NCBI RefSeq assembly: GCF_020829495.1
Contig: NZ_JAIVFQ010000051.1
Coordinates: 1-54,350 of the forward strand
DNA from: Nostoc favosum CHAB5714
Lineage (GTDB): Bacteria; Cyanobacteriota; Cyanobacteriia; Cyanobacteriales; Nostocaceae
Length of the DNA: 54,350 bases
Direction of reading: 5' to 3'
Shown: positions 18,694-27,414 of the stretch, piece after piece
Numbering within the stretch: position 1 is the first letter of the stretch
Layout of the letters: every line of letters begins with the position of its first letter
Made by a program: the position numbers and the translations under genes
The notes under the pieces: generated by a model
Database searches by the model: none
What the model was told of the DNA's origin: nothing
Seen by the model: the letters and a program-made list of their open reading frames with translations, nothing else

Positions 18694-19297
18694 ATGTCAT
18701 CTTCAAAAAAAGACTTTACAAACCTAGCTAAACAAAAACTTGATTCAGGTGATTTTCAAGAAGCCCTTGATATTTACTATCAAGTTTATATTGATTTTTC
18801 CAATGAGTGGAATTCATGGGATACTGTTTTTTTGCTTAAATGCTTAAGAAATAATGCTGGCTAGATGCTATTATAAGATTCAAGAAATTGAAAAATCAAA
18901 ATTGTTAGCAGAATTAATTGGGCTAATAGTTCAAAAATATGATTTGAGACTAACTGATGAAGTCAGCAAAATTCTTAATTATTACCAAATCCCTTATCCA
19001 AAGAGTGAAATAGAAGATTATTTAAGAGAAAAACAAACACAACTGATTAAGATATGTAAGCAAGACCAGTTAAGACATGAAAAAGTTTTTCAAGGTAAAA
19101 TTCATAGAATACATAGCAATCAAAAATCAGGACATTTAAATAGTTATAATAATGAGCGTTATTTTTTCGGAATACGAGATATACAATGTAACAAATCTCA
19201 TCTTGCAGAAGGAACTGCCGTAGAATTCTTTCTAAAACAATCTCAAAATCAACAAGGAACACTTGAAGATCATGCTGTTATCACTAAAATTATTTGA
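18694..19297 (+). pseudogene. Frameshifted TPR-like protein with cold-shock-like tail
   Basis: Two overlapping frames make one protein. The first starts at ATG 18694 and reads MSSSKKDFTNLAKQKLDSG, a TPR-like helix pair (FQEALDIYYQVYIDFSNEW), then stops at 18864. The second, from 18854, continues LARCYYKIQEIEKSKLLAE in another frame and ends with a beta-rich region (VFQGKIHRIHSNQKSGHL, GTAVEFFLKQS, ITKII) that looks like an OB or cold-shock-like fold. A one-base slip near 18845-18864 would restore a protein of about 200 residues. It starts 5 bp after the helicase stop, so the two formed an operon. Function unknown. Confidence 0.6.
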
Positions 19298-19606
19298 ACT
19301 TTCCCAACGAATCTACCGCAACTGATGCAATAGTTTCCCAAGCAGTTCGCATAACACTTGTCAGTTGAAAATAAACTATTCACCAAAAAACTCAGGTATA
19401 CTGTGGTGTTATCGGATTAGACAGGGCGCGGATTGCAGGAGCAATATAAGGGATGCTTACTGGCGAGATAATGTTAAAGGCTGACAGCCTTTGGACGATT
19501 TGTAGTGCGTTGGCGACATACAATTTACACCAGGATAGAAACCTTACCCAGAAGGTGTTTTTTGTCCCGAATGCAGAGATTTGGATGTGTTGGAGGAGTT
19601 GCTAGG
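19298..19606. other. Intergenic region upstream of the Rpn-family gene
   Basis: A 309-bp stretch. It contains a short perfect hairpin (aaaggct/agccttt, 19476-19492). Just before the next gene is a short plus-strand frame coding FCPECRDLDVLEELLG, whose stop overlaps the next start as ATGA. That CxxC stretch lies after a nearby TAG and may be the tail of a decayed small zinc-binding ORF. No other gene was seen. Confidence 0.45.
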
Positions 19607-20503
19607 ATGATTGACCATGACAGGCTTTTCAAAGAATTAATATCTACATTCTTTGTTGAGTTTCTCGATTTATTCCTGCCTCAAGTAGCCAGCCAAATAG
19701 ACCGCGATTCCATCCAGTTTTTATCCCAAGATGTGTTTACTGATGTCACATCTGGTGAAAAGAAAGAAATTGATTTGCTGGCCCAGGTGCGTTATCAGCA
19801 GCAAGAGACTTGCTTTCTAATTCATGTTGAAAATCAGTCTTACACTGAATCAGAATTTGCCAAGCGGATGTTTAAGTATTTTGCACGCTTGCATGAAAAA
19901 TATGATTTACCAATTTATCCAGTTGTGATTTTCTCCTTCGACGAACCAAAACGTGCTGAACCTCAAAATTATCGTGTCACGTTTCCCGATTTAAAGGTGC
20001 TGGAATTTCAGTTTGCAGCGATTCAATTAAATCGCCTAAGTTGGCGGGATTTTCTAACGCAGCACAATCCAGTGGCGGCGGCGTTGATGGCGAAGATGAA
20101 TATTGCGGTGTCAGAACGTCCGCAGGTGAAGGCAGAATGTTTGCGGTTGCTAACAACTTTAAGGTTAGACCCAGCGCGGATGCAATTAATTTCGGGGTTT
20201 GTTGATACTTATTTACGGCTGGATGATACTGAGAAGCAGGTTTTTCAAGCGGCTATTAGTACAATGGGATTAGATGAACGGGAGGAAGTTATGGAAATTG
20301 TTACCAGTTGGCAACAGGAAGGTGCAGAAGCCGAACGAAAAAAAGTCATTTCAGGGCTTTTGAAGTTACGATTTGGTAATTTAGATACTGATTTAGAAGG
20401 CATTATTCCATCTTTGTTACAGTTGTCACCAGATGAATATTTGGGCTTAATATTACAGGCTGACCGTGAGGAGTTATTATTGCATTTTCTAGGACAATCG
20501 TAA
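19607..20503 (+). CDS. Rpn-family recombination-promoting nuclease / DUF4351 protein
   Basis: A PD-(D/E)XK-type nuclease-like protein of 298 residues. The catalytic core shows VFTDVTSG, then EIDLLAQV and FLIHVENQ, the D...E-x-Q pattern of Rpn/YhgA-like proteins. The C-terminal DUF4351 segment reads LLKLRFG ... LEGIIPSLLQLSPDEYL. Rpn proteins are DNA nucleases thought to promote recA-independent recombination and are abundant in Nostoc. I chose ATG 19607 because it has ggaggag upstream and aligns with the family start (MIDHDRLFKELI); a longer frame from 19505 lacks a good site. A second copy of the C-terminal tail follows immediately. Confidence 0.85.
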   Translation: MIDHDRLFKELISTFFVEFLDLFLPQVASQIDRDSIQFLSQDVFTDVTSGEKKEIDLLAQVRYQQQETCFLIHVENQSYTESEFAKRMFKYFARLHEKYDLPIYPVVIFSFDEPKRAEPQNYRVTFPDLKVLEFQFAAIQLNRLSWRDFLTQHNPVAAALMAKMNIAVSERPQVKAECLRLLTTLRLDPARMQLISGFVDTYLRLDDTEKQVFQAAISTMGLDEREEVMEIVTSWQQEGAEAERKKVISGLLKLRFGNLDTDLEGIIPSLLQLSPDEYLGLILQADREELLLHFLGQS

Positions 20504-20710
20504 ATGGAAATGGTAACGAGTTGGGAACGAGAAGGTATCCAGAAATAACGAAGGGCAACTATTACTAAAATTTTAAAGCTGCGCTTTGAGGATATTGATG
20601 CTTCTTTAGAAGCCATTATTCCCGCTTTGTTACAATTTTCCCCCGATGAATATATGGATTCACTTTTACAAGCTGACCGTGAAGAATTATTATCGCGGTT
20701 TCAAAGGTAA
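20504..20710 (+). pseudogene. Duplicated DUF4351 tail of an Rpn-family gene
   Basis: Directly after the TAA of the previous gene, an ATG frame reads MEMVTSWEREGIQK, a TAA, then RRATITKILKLRFEDIDA, LEAIIPALLQFSPDEYM and DREELLSRFQR. This repeats the last 70 residues of the upstream protein with substitutions and one in-frame stop. It is a leftover of a tandem duplication or of recombination between two such genes. Confidence 0.8.
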
Positions 20711-20770
20711 TCGTAATTTGATAAAAGCGCCTATACTATTTTACGCATTTAAATAATCTCCTTTACCACT

Positions 20771-23700
20771 TTAGTTCAACTCTATATTCTGACTGCTAAC
20801 ATGGTGTCCATTGTGTGATAACTCCTGTTTTCTGTGAAGTAATCGCTCTCTCTCTAAAATCATCGCTTCTAGCTCACTGGCACGTTCTTCTGAAAGTGGA
20901 AATATCTCCTCACCGGTCTGGAGATTGCCTCGACAAATCGTCCGTTTACCTTCATTTCGGACAATAAAATTACCACTGGGTTGCACATAAGCAGTCCAAT
21001 GGCTACCTATCTTAAACTGCTCAATTTCATTACTTGCAGATTGATTGACTTGTCGCTGTTCGTAGGTAGTAGCGATCGCCCCTACCAAATTATCAAACAT
21101 TTCTTTACGCCAGAGTTCACGGTGAATGGCTCGGAATTGCCCAGCAGTATCTAACTTTGGTTCTGATTCCGGTAATGGAACTTCTGGCAGATTGATTGAC
21201 TCAGGATTAACTTTGAGAATAACACTAGAGCCATCTGGTTGCAAAGTAGCTGCAAATGTGGCACCAATCGGCAGTTTCGGACTATCAGGAGCAAAAGTGC
21301 CTAAATTCTTACCATCAATCTGTAATATCGGTGTACCGTTGTAACGATAATGCTCTGGATGTGATTCGGGTAACTCAAAAACTCCCACTTCCAAAGTAAC
21401 GCTGCGCTTTTTCCATTGCTTACTAGAAAAGTTTTCATTGGCGAAGTGATTGTATTTGATACCCAACACTTTAATTTCATCAAATTGAAAATCCTGAAGC
21501 TGTTGACATACTTCCTCTGTAAACAGGTTATATGCCAAAGCACCAACACCTGAATCCTGACGTGATGTTGCCCAACTATGATCTGCGGGAGGAATAATTC
21601 TCAAATCCTTCGGAATATTAAGGTCATCTAAATCGTTAATGTTTTCGCCAAATTTAGCTGCTAATTTATCAACTACTTTGGGAGATAAGTCTTTTAAAGC
21701 AAATTCAATCAGAGGTAATTGAGGATGAATGGTAGCATCAAATTTAATTCCCTTTTGTTCTAAAGATTCTTTCCATTTAATAGCACCTGCACCGAAAGGA
21801 ACACTCAAAACATAAATATCCTGTGGTAATGCAACGCTTGGCAGTTCATAATCATGCTGAAACGAAAACGTAATTTCCATCTGTTCTGCCAGCTTTAAAC
21901 AGTCTTTGCGATGCCGATCTAATTCTGGACGGGTGTGTTGTGTGTGCCACAGTGCCGCCGCCCCTTCTCTACGAGACGCTACGCATTGGCGGAGCCTGTC
22001 CGCAGGATTTACAAACCGCTCCTCTGAAGTGGTGAATAATTCATCAATTTCTGCCCGATAGCTTTCGTAGAGCTTTCCTAGTTCCTCATTAAAGGCTTCC
22101 CTGTCATCTCCCACCCGTTCCTTAATTTCGTCTCTAGCTTGCTGAAACCTAGTTTTCAGTTCTTCTGCCCATTCCAAGGCATCTACAGATAGCGTCTCTT
22201 TGGGAAACAGGTAGCGAAACTCATGCCTATCTCTGCTGCGAATGCGTGTTGGTTCCCACAAAGGATTGACTACAACTCTTGCAATAACGTTAATTGAGCC
22301 AGGAGCATCCGCAGGCATGGCAAAGGAGCGATAAAGCCGTTCATCTTTCTTAAAGTCAAAGAAGTAACTGGGGTGAGACTCTGACCATTTTTTGGCATCG
22401 GCGAGTAAATTTTCCCCACCTATTTCCTTGATATCTTCCAATCTTTCTGCACTTTTGGGCGAATCTACCTCAACCTGAAGTGCCTGAAATAGACGGTTTA
22501 GTAGCTTCCTTTGTCGTCTGCCAAATCGCTCTACATTCTCCCCGTCTTGGGGCATCGATGACTGTACACGTCCAATATTTGTTGCTACCAGCCCTACTTT
22601 ATTTTGACTGCTGGCAGCAGCAATCTCTGCTAAATTTTTGTATTTTAAGTTGCCTTCTTCATCTGTAATTTCCGTATACGCCAGCTTAGGGCGTTGTTTA
22701 ACTGGCTCAAATCGTCCCGGTTCACCTGCGCGGAGAGTTTCTTGAGCAATATTAGGCAGTTTACTGGCAGAACTAACCATTAATTGGTCGCCATCAAAAT
22801 CGGCTTGGTGGTATTCCTCAGCATCCTTGGGGTGAATCCAAACTACATTGCGAGTTTTCTTTAATTCTGGATCGTGGATATTTTGGTAGAGGCGGATGTT
22901 GTCTGAGTTGACGATGGGGTAACGGGTGAGAATGACATCTCCTTCTGGTAGATGAGGTACACAGATTGTGCCACGAGTTAGGCGATCGCAAGGCATTGCC
23001 ATACCCGAATTATGGTTGTATCCTCCCTTAATCGCTAAGTCACGCCATTGATTGGCTATGTAATCGGTAGCAAACTTGCGGAATTTGGGGGTTTCAATCA
23101 ATTGACCATATTTATCGCTGCGTAATAGGGAAATCCAGCGAGATTCCTGTGCTTGATTGTTAGCATTACCCTCAATTTCGTTAAAAGCTTCTTCTGACTG
23201 CTCTTGCTGCGATCGCTGTTGTTTATCATATTGTTGGATAATGTATTTTGCCAACACCAAGGGATTACGCTGCAACTCGGCAAGTTCTCTAGCTTTTTCT
23301 TGGGTGGGTTTGCTCAAATCTTGTTTGACTGCTTCTTCTGAGTACCAAATGGTAAACTGCCAACTATTATCGTAGCTGGTAGCTTTGGCGTTACCTCGAT
23401 TACCGATTACCGCTTGGGGAAACTCATAGTCACCGCAGGGTATTAAGTTTTTGAGTTCCGACTTTTTAATGCCTTTAATTGAGGAACGATCCATAATAAT
23501 GTCGTAGCCTTGGGCATCAGTCAAAGTCGCATCGGGTAGGAAAGTACCTTTGGACAAGAAACTGGTTTTTGGGCACTGGGAATTATCTGGTTCAGCCCAA
23601 TTACTCCTCCAGGCAAACCGAAATTGGAATGGACAATTGCCTTCTCCTCCCAATTGTTTGGCAAGTTGAGGCGAAATCTTGCCGTGACAGTCTCCTGTTT

Positions 23701-24196
23701 TATAATGAGCATACTGTGGGTCTTCAAAGTCCACAATTTTAACTCGCAGCCCTGTAAAAGTTTCTGAGCCTTTGTAGCAATTACTAACTAGTAAAGAACC
23801 ATAGCGACAGGCAGTATCGGGTTCTGTAGCGAATAAGCGTGTAATTTTTTTATGCAGTGAACCATCAGCAAAGTAATAACTATTGCCAGAACTGAAAGCT
23901 AACTTGCGTCGGATTCCATCCTGAAAGGTTCTTTGTCTTAAATGGTTGGCATCTGGATTTTTACTGTCAATTTTAACCAGTAGTAGAGATTGTAAATCTT
24001 CTGCTTCAAACATCTGTTCGAGCAGAGAATTTTTAATGATTTCTGGTTCAGATAAATATCTCCCTTTACCATTGTTATACGACCCATCAAAGATAGGTAT
24101 GCTCAAACCAGAACCTTCTAAGACTCTAGTGGTTAAATCCATTACCAATAATCTATTAGATAGCTTATCTAGCAAGCATGAGACTCCAATATTCAC
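20771..24196 (-). CDS. RdRP/QDE-1-like double-psi beta-barrel polymerase homologue
   Basis: An 1141-residue protein with the hallmarks of the two-barrel RNA polymerase superfamily. Residues 466-470 are DFDGD in HQADFDGDQLMV, the Mg-binding loop of RpoC (NADFDGD) and of QDE-1-like RdRPs (DLDGD). About 35 residues earlier, VILTRYPIVNSDNIRLY matches the RdRP pattern of an RxP motif followed by D(I/V)R. A first barrel is suggested by GDCHGKISPQLAKQLG (168-183), a following CPFQFRFAW, and SKGTFLP with Lys216, as in RdRP DGxGxIS and KG motifs. A dispersed repeat is inserted in frame near residue 740. The C-terminal 200 residues look regulatory. I infer a nucleotidyl polymerase making RNA or a primer. 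The start GTG at 24196 is uncertain; an ATG lies 18 codons inside. Confidence 0.7.
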   Translation of the reverse strand: MNIGVSCLLDKLSNRLLVMDLTTRVLEGSGLSIPIFDGSYNNGKGRYLSEPEIIKNSLLEQMFEAEDLQSLLLVKIDSKNPDANHLRQRTFQDGIRRKLAFSSGNSYYFADGSLHKKITRLFATEPDTACRYGSLLVSNCYKGSETFTGLRVKIVDFEDPQYAHYKTGDCHGKISPQLAKQLGGEGNCPFQFRFAWRSNWAEPDNSQCPKTSFLSKGTFLPDATLTDAQGYDIIMDRSSIKGIKKSELKNLIPCGDYEFPQAVIGNRGNAKATSYDNSWQFTIWYSEEAVKQDLSKPTQEKARELAELQRNPLVLAKYIIQQYDKQQRSQQEQSEEAFNEIEGNANNQAQESRWISLLRSDKYGQLIETPKFRKFATDYIANQWRDLAIKGGYNHNSGMAMPCDRLTRGTICVPHLPEGDVILTRYPIVNSDNIRLYQNIHDPELKKTRNVVWIHPKDAEEYHQADFDGDQLMVSSASKLPNIAQETLRAGEPGRFEPVKQRPKLAYTEITDEEGNLKYKNLAEIAAASSQNKVGLVATNIGRVQSSMPQDGENVERFGRRQRKLLNRLFQALQVEVDSPKSAERLEDIKEIGGENLLADAKKWSESHPSYFFDFKKDERLYRSFAMPADAPGSINVIARVVVNPLWEPTRIRSRDRHEFRYLFPKETLSVDALEWAEELKTRFQQARDEIKERVGDDREAFNEELGKLYESYRAEIDELFTTSEERFVNPADRLRQCVASRREGAAALWHTQHTRPELDRHRKDCLKLAEQMEITFSFQHDYELPSVALPQDIYVLSVPFGAGAIKWKESLEQKGIKFDATIHPQLPLIEFALKDLSPKVVDKLAAKFGENINDLDDLNIPKDLRIIPPADHSWATSRQDSGVGALAYNLFTEEVCQQLQDFQFDEIKVLGIKYNHFANENFSSKQWKKRSVTLEVGVFELPESHPEHYRYNGTPILQIDGKNLGTFAPDSPKLPIGATFAATLQPDGSSVILKVNPESINLPEVPLPESEPKLDTAGQFRAIHRELWRKEMFDNLVGAIATTYEQRQVNQSASNEIEQFKIGSHWTAYVQPSGNFIVRNEGKRTICRGNLQTGEEIFPLSEERASELEAMILERERLLHRKQELSHNGHHVSSQNIELN
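21964..22012. repeat. Small dispersed repeat inside the polymerase-like gene
   Basis: Contains acgcattggcggagc and tgtccgcaggattta, shared with 48103-48131. Translated on the minus strand it gives NPADRLRQCVASRREG, an in-frame insertion in the 1141-residue protein. Confidence 0.7.
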
Positions 24197-24394
24197 CTTG
24201 GCACGAAATTACACTCAATAAAATCGTCCAAGTGGATAATTTACTGATTTCATGGCAGACGGTATTTTATACGGTATTAGCTCTGCTAGCAGACTTCCAA
24301 GAAAGTTAAATAGCTAAACAGCGCTTTTAATCGTATTATCATTTTTTCACTGTGTTACTTAAGCTACACAATTTTGAAGCTACCACTAGATTTT

Positions 24395-24721
24395 ATGAAT
24401 AAGAGAATTCAACGGCTAGAAGATGGTTTATTAGTAATGCTTTATGACGATGATCCAGGTTCACCAGGAGATGAGTTGATCACTCCTTCTGATGATATAT
24501 CCCAAGATGAGCATTACCCTGAATATGCACATCTCAAACCTGGTGAAAGCATAATAATTAAGGAAAATCCTATCAAACCTACATCAGGTTCTTATTATCC
24601 AAGTGGATATGAAGATTTAGATGAATTCCTCAATAGCGATCCTGGGGCAATTGATAGACTAGGTGATGAAAGTTCAACTACTCGTGGTTGGCGTCCACCT
24701 GAACCAGATGAATCTTGGTAA
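24395..24721 (+). CDS. Small acidic hypothetical protein
   Basis: A 108-residue acidic protein (MNKRIQRLEDGLLVMLYDDD ...), divergent from the polymerase-like gene with about 200 bp between the starts. No domain recognised; a Pro/Asp/Glu-rich C-terminus ends in PPEPDESW. The ATG at 24395 is preferred over a TTG at 24374. It may be a real plasmid gene of unknown role, but no motif supports a function. Confidence 0.5.
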   Translation: MNKRIQRLEDGLLVMLYDDDPGSPGDELITPSDDISQDEHYPEYAHLKPGESIIIKENPIKPTSGSYYPSGYEDLDEFLNSDPGAIDRLGDESSTTRGWRPPEPDESW

Positions 24722-24851
24722 AACTTCCCTTAAGAAGCACGCATTAATAAGTTACCTTTTTGAATAACTGAAAGCCTTGATTATCAATTCTTTTTGATAA
24801 AGTAGGTAAATTATTTCGGTGCAAATACTTAAGCTCGATTTCCAAAATTTT

Positions 24852-26003
24852 TTATGCTGATAACATTTCTGAATAAGCTGTTTGCACAGGTAAATTAACT
24901 GTGAAGATACTGCCTTTCCCAACAGTCGATGAAACAGAGATATTCCCTTGATGGGCTTCAACAATTTGACGGGACAAATATAATCCTAAACCGTTCCCCC
25001 GACGTTGATGCTTGCCTTGTCGAAAGCGATCAAATAAGAGTAATTGTTCTTCTGGATTCATGCCAATACCTGTATCCTCTACTTCAATCGTTACCCCTTG
25101 AACAGTGGAATTGAGGCGAATTTCTACTGACCCAGCATCGCTGAAGCGAATGGCGTTACCAACTAAGTTAGTGAGGAGTCGGCGTAGTTCCAGGCGATCG
25201 CCTTTAACTCTAACTAAAGAAGCTTCAGTACCCTTTGTCAAGACAGCTTTGAGAGTTAAATGTTTAACATCAGCCAAAGGCATTAGTTCTTGCACTACTT
25301 GCTGACATAATTCCCACAGGTCAACCACAAAGAAATCCAAAGTTTTGCCTCCAGCTTCATACTGGTAAACTTCTAACAAGGTATCGACCATTGACAACAA
25401 AGTTTGGTTACTCTGAGCCATTTGTTCTAAAGATTCACGCATTGCTGATAAGGTATTGCCAAAAACACCTCTTTGCAGCAACTTTAGGAATTGGTCAGCA
25501 GCTATCAACGGAGTTCGCAGGTCGTGAGTGAGACGGGTTACAAAATCTTCCCGTCGCTGACTAAGGAATAGTTGTTCGTCCATACTGTGTTTCAGTCTCA
25601 ACAAAGCCCGCACCCTGGCCAGTAATTCCTTCTTATCTACTGGCTTGCAAATAAATTCATCTGCACCTGCATCTAAACCTTTGACGACACTTGATTTTTC
25701 AGAACCTGTCACCAGCAAAATTGGGATAAAAGGTAAGTTTGAGTTGTGCTTAATTTGCCGGGTAACTTCGTAGCCATCCATATCCGGCATCACTACATCA
25801 AGCAGTACCAAATCGGGAGGAGATTCGGCAATTTTTACCAATGCTTCAGCACCACTGTCGGCTATGATCACGTTGTATCCCTTCAACTTTAAAGTGACTT
25901 GCAGCAAGCGGAGGCTGTCAGCTGAGTCATCCACCAGCAGAATTTTTTGGTTTCTTTGTTCTGAAGTTATATTCCAAGATAAAGTGTTCTTCATAAAACG
26001 CAA
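24852..26003 (-). CDS. Response regulator-histidine kinase (REC-HisKA-HATPase)
   Basis: A 383-residue soluble signalling protein. Residues 20-135 are a receiver with the DDS acidic pair, acceptor Asp69 in LLDVVMPDMDG and a conserved Lys in CKPVDK. A HisKA domain follows with its H-box THDLRTP (His160), then a HATPase domain with NLVGNAIRF, DTGIGM and the G-box GNGLGLYLS. It would receive phosphate on Asp69 and control its own kinase output; the partner could be the divergently transcribed regulator at 26438. There is no membrane segment. The start may be ATG 26003 or ATG 25994. No ligand can be named. Confidence 0.92.
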   Translation of the reverse strand: MRFMKNTLSWNITSEQRNQKILLVDDSADSLRLLQVTLKLKGYNVIIADSGAEALVKIAESPPDLVLLDVVMPDMDGYEVTRQIKHNSNLPFIPILLVTGSEKSSVVKGLDAGADEFICKPVDKKELLARVRALLRLKHSMDEQLFLSQRREDFVTRLTHDLRTPLIAADQFLKLLQRGVFGNTLSAMRESLEQMAQSNQTLLSMVDTLLEVYQYEAGGKTLDFFVVDLWELCQQVVQELMPLADVKHLTLKAVLTKGTEASLVRVKGDRLELRRLLTNLVGNAIRFSDAGSVEIRLNSTVQGVTIEVEDTGIGMNPEEQLLLFDRFRQGKHQRRGNGLGLYLSRQIVEAHQGNISVSSTVGKGSIFTVNLPVQTAYSEMLSA

Positions 26004-26437
26004 TTGTTAATCTGCCTATGTGTAAGAGCCAGGGTTCTCGCTTAGAAATAAGCTACATTCTCCTGTAAGTGTGATGTGGACAAAAGTCAGAATAAACTGT
26101 ATTGGTTTCAGTTTAACTTCAGTGCTTTTATATTTTTTTATACTTTGGGAAGATTTTTTCAGAGAATTTTCAGATTAAACGATGTCCATTTTGAACACTG
26201 GAGCTTTTTCAACAGCCAGTTGAGATATGTAGCCCTTGATATATGAACTTTTCAACCAATACTGTAAAAACTACTGGTTTCAACCTGGATGAGGTTTAAT
26301 AACATTGAAATGCCGCTTTCCATCTCAATAGCCACATTTTGGCTAAATAGCTAAAACTTTTCGTCCAATGGAGTAATCCTTTCCTTGAAACCATATTCGA
26401 CAGTTAAAAAAGTATAGTTACCAAGCTGCTGAGGTAA
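26004..26437. promoter_or_regulatory. Divergent intergenic region between kinase and NarL-type regulator
   Basis: 434 bp holding the promoters of both signalling genes. No ORF with a convincing start, no strong hairpin and no riboswitch-like conservation were seen. The stretch is AT-rich. Confidence 0.45.
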
Positions 26438-27160
26438 ATGATGGTAGATATTCGAGTAGCAATTATTGAAGACCACAGCTTAACGCGGATTGGGATGCGT
26501 AGTTCTCTCAATGAGCAAGAAGGTATTCAAGTCGTGGGTGATGAAGCTACAGCCTCCAATGGGTTGAAACTGCTCCAAAGTACAAAACCAGACATAGCGA
26601 TCGTCGATATTGGCTTGCCGGATAGAGACGGAATATGGCTGGTGCAGCAGTTTCGGGAATCTTTAGTGTCGGAAACAGCAGCACAGACTAAAGTAATGAT
26701 GCTCACTTCCTTTGCTAAAGAGCAAATGGTACTAGCAGCGTTTGCAGCCGGGGCAGACTCTTACTGTGTGAAGACAATTAAGTTCGAGTTGTTGTTGGAA
26801 GCGCTGCATATCACCCATGAAGGTCAGTCTTGGATTGATCCAGCGATCGCTCGTATCGTTCTCAAGCATACTCGTCAAGGAGCGGCGGCTATGGTGAAAC
26901 CGAGTGCTACTCAGACGGTAACGATCTCTGCAATTGATCCAGAGCAAGCAAGCATTCTGCAAGCAGACCCACTGACAAATCGGGAACTGGAAGTCTTGGA
27001 GTTAATTGTCCAAGGCTACAGCAATAACGAGATTGCCCAGAAACTCTATCTCAGCTTGGGAAGTGTAAAAGTATATGTGCGTGGGGTTTTGAACAAGCTT
27101 TGTGCAAGCGATCGCACCCAAGCAGCTGTATTAGCGTTGCGGGCTGGTTTGCTTAATTGA
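26438..27160 (+). CDS. NarL/FixJ-family response regulator
   Basis: A 240-residue two-domain regulator. The receiver (1-125) shows IIEDH, acceptor Asp57 in VDIGLPDRDG, LTSF and VKTIKF. The C-terminal LuxR-type helix-turn-helix (about 172-235) reads LTNRELEVLELIVQGYSNNE and SLGSVKVYVRGVLNKL. It should bind DNA as a dimer when phosphorylated. The sensor kinase gene lies divergently upstream and is the natural candidate partner. A hairpin at 27164-27189 right after the stop may terminate transcription. Confidence 0.95.
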   Translation: MMVDIRVAIIEDHSLTRIGMRSSLNEQEGIQVVGDEATASNGLKLLQSTKPDIAIVDIGLPDRDGIWLVQQFRESLVSETAAQTKVMMLTSFAKEQMVLAAFAAGADSYCVKTIKFELLLEALHITHEGQSWIDPAIARIVLKHTRQGAAAMVKPSATQTVTISAIDPEQASILQADPLTNRELEVLELIVQGYSNNEIAQKLYLSLGSVKVYVRGVLNKLCASDRTQAAVLALRAGLLN

Positions 27161-27163
27161 AGT

Positions 27164-27189
27164 CACTGTACAGTTGCTTCTGTACAGTG
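27164..27189 (+). terminator. Hairpin after the NarL-type regulator
   Basis: Perfect 10-bp arms cactgtacag and ctgtacagtg with loop ttgctt, four bases after the stop codon. The following T-run is weak (cttggttgtt), so termination is probable rather than certain. Confidence 0.5.
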
Positions 27190-27212
27190 CTTGGTTGTTA
27201 ACTTGAGAGGGG

Positions 27213-27414
27213 AGCGATGTCTACGACGGTCACTGAGGATTTGTGTAAAAATAACCTGAACAATTTTTGTCTGAAAGCTAGATTTAGCAAGCTATTCCAA
27301 ATAAATTTTGTACAACTTATTTTTACATGATGCCTGAGCTTTGTCGTACCCTACGGGAAGCAAGCTACGCGCAGCGTCTCGTAGAGAAGTGCTGGCTACG
27401 CCTACGCGCAGGAT
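27213..27414. repeat. Dispersed-repeat cluster between regulator and PRTRC operon
   Basis: Contains gcgatgtctacgacggtc (27213-27230) and a longer unit at about 27345-27414 with ctacgcgcagcgtctcgtag and ggctacgcctacgcgcagga. The latter extends into the 3' end of the ThiF-like gene and supplies its last codons and stop. Confidence 0.6.

Noticed and set aside
20771..24196. Reading the 1141-residue gene as a transposase, helicase or true RpoC
   Set aside because: No Walker motifs or DDE triad, and it lacks RpoC zinc fingers and trigger-loop layout; RdRP-like motif order fits better.
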